A stretch of 64,000 bases of DNA. Source: Roseiarcus sp049513815. GTDB taxonomy: Bacteria > Pseudomonadota > Alphaproteobacteria > Rhizobiales > Beijerinckiaceae. The notes beneath the pieces were generated by a model. That model did no database searches. It was not told where the DNA came from and saw only the letters and a list, made by a program, of their open reading frames with translations. Made by a program: the position numbers and the translations under genes. The stretch spans positions 26,252 through 90,251 of the forward strand of contig JBEKVR010000001.1 in assembly GCA_049513815.1 (NCBI GenBank), read 5' to 3'. How positions within the stretch are numbered: position 1 is the first letter of the stretch; every line of letters begins with the position of its first letter. Of the stretch, positions 59,820-64,000 are shown piece by piece.

Positions 59820-60611
59820 ATGTTGGAGTCGGGGTTGTCGGTTTCGACGCGTTGCGTCGTTTTCGTCGCGTTCGTCGCCGCCGCGATCGCAGCGCCCGCC
59901 GCAGCGTCAGCCGAAGGACCGCCGCCGCTGCGCATCGCCTTCGTCGGCGATTCGATGGCCGACGGCCTGTGGGGCGCGATGTTTCGCCGCCTCGGAAAAG
60001 ACAAATGTTTGGCGGATAAGGTCAAGTTGATCCGGCGGGCGGAGAACGGCACCGGGTTGACCCGACTTGATAAGTTCGACTGGGTCGACGAGGTGGGGGC
60101 GATCGCCACGGATCCGGGGGCTGACCTTTTCGTTGGCTCGTTCGGCGTCAACGATCGCCAGTCGATCGTCGACGTCGACAAGAAACGGACCGAATATGGC
60201 GGCCCGGATTTCGACGGGCGCTACGAGGGAATCGTCGAGGATGTGCTGCGGACCGCCTTGTCGCACAGCTCGTCCTTCCTGGTGATGGGGCTGCCGGTCA
60301 TGCTCGACGCCGACGCCAATTCCGACGCCGCCGACAAGAACAAGCTGTTCGCGGAGGCGGTGGCGCATGTCGCCTCGCCGCGCGCCGTCTATGTGGCGCC
60401 GTGGACCTCACAACCGCCGCCCGACGTCTACAAACCGTTCCTGCCCAACGCCAGGCAGACGCTGGTGCAGGTGCGCGCGCCCGACGGGGTGCACTTCACG
60501 ACAATCGGCTACGACATGGTCATGGACGCCTTCTATCCGGCGATCATGGACAGCCTGAAGCAACGCGGCCGCGACGTCGCCGCCGAGTGCGAACAGTTGG
60601 GAGCGAAGTAG
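59820..60611 (+). CDS. SGNH hydrolase, DUF459-like (2 of 3)
   Basis: A 263-residue exported protein (signal region CVVFVAFVAAAIAAPAAASA). SGNH blocks: IAFVGDSMADGLWG, VGSFGVNDRQ and APDGVHFTTIGY. The fold corresponds to the DUF459 type of periplasmic SGNH protein. ATG 59820 is 29 bases after the previous stop. The gene ends three bases before the next, so translation is probably coupled. A role in O-acetylation or de-acetylation of a surface glycan is inferred from context. Confidence 0.85.
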   Translation: MLESGLSVSTRCVVFVAFVAAAIAAPAAASAEGPPPLRIAFVGDSMADGLWGAMFRRLGKDKCLADKVKLIRRAENGTGLTRLDKFDWVDEVGAIATDPGADLFVGSFGVNDRQSIVDVDKKRTEYGGPDFDGRYEGIVEDVLRTALSHSSSFLVMGLPVMLDADANSDAADKNKLFAEAVAHVASPRAVYVAPWTSQPPPDVYKPFLPNARQTLVQVRAPDGVHFTTIGYDMVMDAFYPAIMDSLKQRGRDVAAECEQLGAK

Positions 60612-60614
60612 GGC

Positions 60615-62201
60615 TTGCGAAGTTCGGTAGCGCTGCTCGCCTGGGCTTCGGCCCTGCTGATCGGCGCGGTGGGGGCGACCCTCACCGCGAAGATCGACGT
60701 GAGCGCGCCCACGAACGTCACCGCCGTCGACCGGTCGTTGCAATCGGCGAGCCGGCTGCGACTGCCCGCCGCCCAGCAACTCGTCGCGCTCGCCGGCGTC
60801 GATTCGCGCTTTGACGTGTGGCGGAATCCCGGCCGCAGCGGGCCGCCGAAGATGACCGTGCGCGCCGTCGCGCCGCCCAACGCCGGCGACAAGCTGCTGC
60901 GTGTGGCGATGATGGCGAAGCCGACGATGCCGAATTCCGCGCTCGCCCCGCTCGGACACACGCGCAACGTCGGGGCGCTGTCGGCGCTCGAGGCGGCGCT
61001 GCCGCAGGCGGGGCGGCCGAGCCCCGAACTTACCGCTTACGGCGAACTCGAGCCCGATTTCTTCGCCGCGCGACGGCTGACCGTGCTGCAGCTCGGCGAC
61101 AGCCACACCGCCGCCGATTTCTTCACCGGCCGGGTGCGCGAGCGGCTGCAGCAGATGTTCGGCGCCGGCGGCATGGACTATCTCGTGCCGGGCCGGCCTC
61201 ACCCCGGCGTGCGCTCAGCCCTGTTCGACAGCGACGTTTCCGACGGCTGGAGCTACGAGGCGCTGCAGAAATCGGACGAGTCGCGCCGCTTCTACCTGTC
61301 CGGCTTCAACGCCGTCGCCCGCCACGCCGGCGCGTCGCTCAGCCTCAAGGCGAAGGGCGGCCTCGCCTATGACAGCGTTCAGGTCGCGTTCCTCAAACAA
61401 CCGGGCGGCGGCCGCGCCGAAGTCCTGGTCGACGGTCAGCCGGGCGGCGACATCAATCTCGACGGCGTCGCCGACCAACGCGCGACGCTCGACGTCAACG
61501 CCGCCGACCACGGCGAGCACGGCTTCCACGACATTGCCGTTCGCTCACTGACCGACGCGCCGGTGACCGTCACCGGCGTCGAAGTCAATCGCGAAGGCGA
61601 CGGCGTTTCCTACGTCAGTCTCGGCTTCCCTGGCGCAACGGTGCAATTGTTGCAGAAGCTCGCCGACGACAATCTCGCCGACGACCTCAAACGCATCGCG
61701 CCCGACGTCATCGTTCTCGCATTCGGCACCAACGAGGGCTTCAACGACGCGCTCGACGTCGCCGCCTACACCGCGCAATACGAGCAGATCGTCAAGCGCC
61801 TGAAGACGCTGCGGCCGCAGGCGCGCATCGTCATCATCGGCCCGCCTGACGGCGCGCGCGTCGGCGGCGCCTGCAAGCCCGGCGCGCCCGGCTGCGCGAC
61901 GTCGGCCAGCGCCGACGGCGGCGTCTGCCACTTGCCGACTCCGCCCAAGCTGGCGCAGGTGCGCGAAGCGCAGCGGCGCCTGGCGATGCGGCTCGAAGCC
62001 GATTTCTGGGACTGGTCGTCGGCGATGCCGGGCCCATGCGGCGCGCAAATATGGGCCGCGGCCGACCCGCCGCTGATGGCGCACGATTACGTGCATATGA
62101 CGACGGAAGGTTATAAGCAGAGCGCCGACCGATTTGCGGATTTCCTAATTCCCTTGATCGAAGGCCGGCAGACCAGCGCTCATGTTGTTTCCAACAATTG
62201 A
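60615..62201 (+). CDS. Large SGNH/GDSL-like exported protein (3 of 3)
   Basis: A 528-residue exported protein with an N-terminal hydrophobic segment (SVALLAWASALLIGAVGATL). SGNH motifs are LQLGDSHTAADFFTGRVR, VLAFGTNEGFNDALD and HDYVHMTTEGYKQSADRFAD. A beta-rich insert (about residues 260-330) lies between the first two. The layout resembles periplasmic partners of MBOAT transferases such as AlgX/AlgJ. The start is TTG 60615 with a plausible ribosome-binding site in the preceding stop region. Its 3' end overlaps the MBOAT gene by 20 bases. Confidence 0.85.
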   Translation: MRSSVALLAWASALLIGAVGATLTAKIDVSAPTNVTAVDRSLQSASRLRLPAAQQLVALAGVDSRFDVWRNPGRSGPPKMTVRAVAPPNAGDKLLRVAMMAKPTMPNSALAPLGHTRNVGALSALEAALPQAGRPSPELTAYGELEPDFFAARRLTVLQLGDSHTAADFFTGRVRERLQQMFGAGGMDYLVPGRPHPGVRSALFDSDVSDGWSYEALQKSDESRRFYLSGFNAVARHAGASLSLKAKGGLAYDSVQVAFLKQPGGGRAEVLVDGQPGGDINLDGVADQRATLDVNAADHGEHGFHDIAVRSLTDAPVTVTGVEVNREGDGVSYVSLGFPGATVQLLQKLADDNLADDLKRIAPDVIVLAFGTNEGFNDALDVAAYTAQYEQIVKRLKTLRPQARIVIIGPPDGARVGGACKPGAPGCATSASADGGVCHLPTPPKLAQVREAQRRLAMRLEADFWDWSSAMPGPCGAQIWAAADPPLMAHDYVHMTTEGYKQSADRFADFLIPLIEGRQTSAHVVSNN

Positions 62202-63600
62202 TTTCGGGCTGTTCTTCGCTTTCTCGTTCATATTGGTTTGGGGTCTCAACCCCTACAACACCGTCAAGAAATGCGTTCTCCTGGCGCTGAGCCTCGCGTT
62301 CTACGCCTCGTGGAACTGGCGCTTCATGCTGCTGCTGCTGGCGAGCGGCGCGATCTCCTATGTCGTCGGCCTCTATGTCGACGCCGCGGCGCAGCGGCCC
62401 TTTCGTCGCGTCGCGCTCGGCGTTGGCGTCGCGCTCGACCTCGGCATCCTCGCCTATTTCAAGTATCTCGACTTCTTCATCGCTCAGGCGCTGAACCTCG
62501 CCCACATGCTCGGGTTCGACCTGCCGCTCGGCTTCGTCAACGTCACGCTGCCGGTGGCGATCTCGTTCCTCACCTTCCACGCCATTTCCTACGTCGTCGA
62601 CGTCTATCGCGGCCGGCTCCCCGCCTCGCGCTCGCCGCTCGACGTCGTGCTCTACGTCAGCTTCTTCCCGCATCTGGTGGCGGGGCCGATCGTGCGCGCC
62701 CACGTTTTCCTGCCGCAATTGGCCACGCCGCCGCGCGCCGGCGACTTCTCGTTCGGCGAGAACATGCTGCTGATCCTCGGCGGGCTGTTCAAGAAGATGG
62801 TGATCGCCAATTACCTCGCGGTGCGCTTCGTCGATCCGGTCTTCACCGATCCGTCGCAGTTCTCGCGCTTCGATCTGATCATGGCGGTCTACGCCTACGC
62901 GGTGCAAATCTACGCCGACTTCTCCGCCTACACCGACATCGCCATCGGCGTCGCGGCGCTGCTCGGCTACCATTTTCCGCAGAACTTCAATCAGCCCTAT
63001 CGCGCGCTCGGCATCGGCGATTTCTGGCGGCGCTGGCACATGACGTTGTCGAGCTGGCTGCGCGACTATCTCTACATCCCGCTCGGCGGCAACCGCCACG
63101 GCGCGTTGGCGACCACGCGCAACTTGATGCTGACGATGCTGCTCGGCGGGCTGTGGCACGGCGCCAACTGGACGTTCCTGATCTGGGGCGCGATGCACGG
63201 CAGCGCGCTGGTGCTCGATCACGCCTGGCGGCGCAGCGCCGCCTTCGCGCGCTGGGGCGAAGGGCCGATCGTGCGCGTCGTCGATTGGGCGCTGACGTTC
63301 AATTTCGTCTGTCTGACCTGGCTGTTCTTCCGCGCGCCGTCGCTCGACGCGGTCGGCCAGTTCCTCAGCGGCGTATGGACCGACAACGGCGCGGCCTCGA
63401 CCATGCCGGCGGTGGTGCTGCCGCTGATCGCCTGCGGCGCGCTGACCCAGATCGCGCCGTCACGCGCGCGCGCGGCGATCGGCGTCGTGCTCGACAACCG
63501 CGGCGCGCTCGCCTCGGCGGCGTTCGGCTTCGTCCTGCTCTATGCGATCGTCGTCATGGCGCCGTCGGCGGCGGCGCCGTTCATCTACTTCCAGTTTTAG
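62182..63600 (+). CDS. MBOAT family O-acyltransferase, AlgI-like
   Basis: A 472-residue membrane protein with about ten helices. The MBOAT signature is GDFWRRWHMTLSSWLRDYLY, and the catalytic His is in LLGGLWHGANWTFLIWGAMH. FFPHLVAGPIVRAHVFLPQL is another family block. It transfers acyl groups, usually acetyl, across the inner membrane to exported sugars, as AlgI does for alginate. The upstream SGNH proteins are the likely periplasmic acyl-accepting partners. The glycan is not identified. Confidence 0.92.
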   Translation: MLFPTIDFGLFFAFSFILVWGLNPYNTVKKCVLLALSLAFYASWNWRFMLLLLASGAISYVVGLYVDAAAQRPFRRVALGVGVALDLGILAYFKYLDFFIAQALNLAHMLGFDLPLGFVNVTLPVAISFLTFHAISYVVDVYRGRLPASRSPLDVVLYVSFFPHLVAGPIVRAHVFLPQLATPPRAGDFSFGENMLLILGGLFKKMVIANYLAVRFVDPVFTDPSQFSRFDLIMAVYAYAVQIYADFSAYTDIAIGVAALLGYHFPQNFNQPYRALGIGDFWRRWHMTLSSWLRDYLYIPLGGNRHGALATTRNLMLTMLLGGLWHGANWTFLIWGAMHGSALVLDHAWRRSAAFARWGEGPIVRVVDWALTFNFVCLTWLFFRAPSLDAVGQFLSGVWTDNGAASTMPAVVLPLIACGALTQIAPSRARAAIGVVLDNRGALASAAFGFVLLYAIVVMAPSAAAPFIYFQF

Positions 63601-63613
63601 GGGAGAGACGCTG

Positions 63614-63880
63614 ATGGCCGCGCCGCGCGTCAAGCCGCCGTCCTCGACCAGCCCGTGGGCGTGGCTGCGCGTCACTTACGCCGTGCTGGCGCTGACCGTC
63701 TTTGCGTTCCCCGGCGGGATGGTCGAATGGCTCGACGAACGCAACGCCAGCGGCTGGCTGTCGGGCCCGCTCGCTATGGCCCGCGGAATCGACGCCGCCT
63801 CCGCCGCCGTCGGCGTCAAGGAAGTCGGGCAATGGCTGCGCGCCCAGTTCGCCGCGGTCATCGGCGACGCCGACACTTAG
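63614..63880 (+). CDS. Small single-pass membrane protein, downstream of MBOAT gene
   Basis: An 88-residue protein with one hydrophobic segment (RVTYAVLALTVFAFPGGMVEW) near the N-terminus and a soluble C-terminal part. GGGAGAGACGCTG precedes ATG 63614, 13 bases after the MBOAT stop. No family is recognised. It may be an accessory of the acyltransferase. It is the last complete gene in the window. Confidence 0.65.
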   Translation: MAAPRVKPPSSTSPWAWLRVTYAVLALTVFAFPGGMVEWLDERNASGWLSGPLAMARGIDAASAAVGVKEVGQWLRAQFAAVIGDADT

Positions 63881-63982
63881 GGCTCGTTCAAGAACAATTG
63901 AATCGGGCTGGCTGGCTGGCGGGACATTGGGGCGCGACATGGGGGGATTCGCGCCGGGACACGGAGCGGCTAGAATCTCGGC

Positions 63983-64000
63983 ATGATCGACGAGACGGCG
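63983..64000 (+). CDS. Possible start of a further gene (truncated by window end)
   Basis: ATG at 63983 opens a frame (MIDETA) that runs off the window. No ribosome-binding site is clear, and too few codons are visible to name the product. Confidence 0.3.

Noticed and set aside
1..64000. CRISPR array, tRNA, rRNA or prophage
   Set aside because: No spaced direct repeats, tRNA cloverleaf pattern, rRNA sequence, integrase or phage gene was found in a read-through of both strands.

Overview
The window is a 64 kb, high-GC, densely coding stretch of an alphaproteobacterial chromosome. It most resembles Hyphomicrobiales (Rhizobiales), perhaps Beijerinckiaceae or Methylocystaceae. The evidence is a periplasmic cyclic beta-1,2-glucan synthase, a DUF1127 protein, a DUF6481-like protein, a methylmalonyl-CoA mutase pair, a hyf-type membrane complex, a copper-handling operon, and GC-rich palindromic repeats of the kind scattered through alphaproteobacterial genomes. 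The genus is inference only. I found no rRNA, tRNA, CRISPR array, transposase or prophage gene.

Layout. 1-5788: 3' part of a cyclic glucan synthase and a small membrane protein. 5805-11845 (minus): sugar operon made of a binding protein, two ABC permeases, a LacI-type regulator and a GH127 beta-L-arabinofuranosidase, with a strong palindrome upstream. 12131-16911: alkanesulfonate use (ssuA, ssuD, ssuC, ssuB on minus; divergent flavin reductase on plus). Two of its genes look broken: ssuC has a frameshift and the flavin reductase an in-frame amber stop. 17168-20236: succinate-semialdehyde dehydrogenase and a soluble PAS chemoreceptor. 20655-23356: coiled-coil protein, homoserine dehydrogenase, SIS-domain protein, and a decayed second copy of the homoserine dehydrogenase 3' end. 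23353-26577 (minus): five-gene copper operon. 26835-29233: EamA exporter, TonB, Nudix protein. 29244-32346: zinc regulator Zur, its operator and a divergent znuACB importer. 32358-35599: convergent recJ and trmFO. 35761-40890: DUF1127, a small conserved protein and methylmalonyl-CoA mutase. 40977-47264: housekeeping genes (PEBP, aldo/keto reductase, FucU mutarotase, MetE-like, Usp, secreted protein, inositol phosphatase). 47392-54531: six-gene hydrogenase-4-like membrane complex. 54678-58993: SDR, CBS, patatin, folE-hisI, Fe-S scaffold and yidD. 59098-63880: three SGNH hydrolases, an MBOAT acyltransferase and a small membrane protein, probably for acylation of an envelope glycan.

The most notable points are these. 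The hyf-like large subunit lacks the cysteines that bind the NiFe site, so the complex should be an energy-converting hydrogenase-related (Ehr) machine and not a hydrogenase. The sulfonate pathway carries two independent lesions. A dispersed palindrome has become the coding C-terminus of TrmFO. A relic of a second hom gene survives behind the SIS gene. The copper operon includes an uncharacterised barrel-like exported protein.
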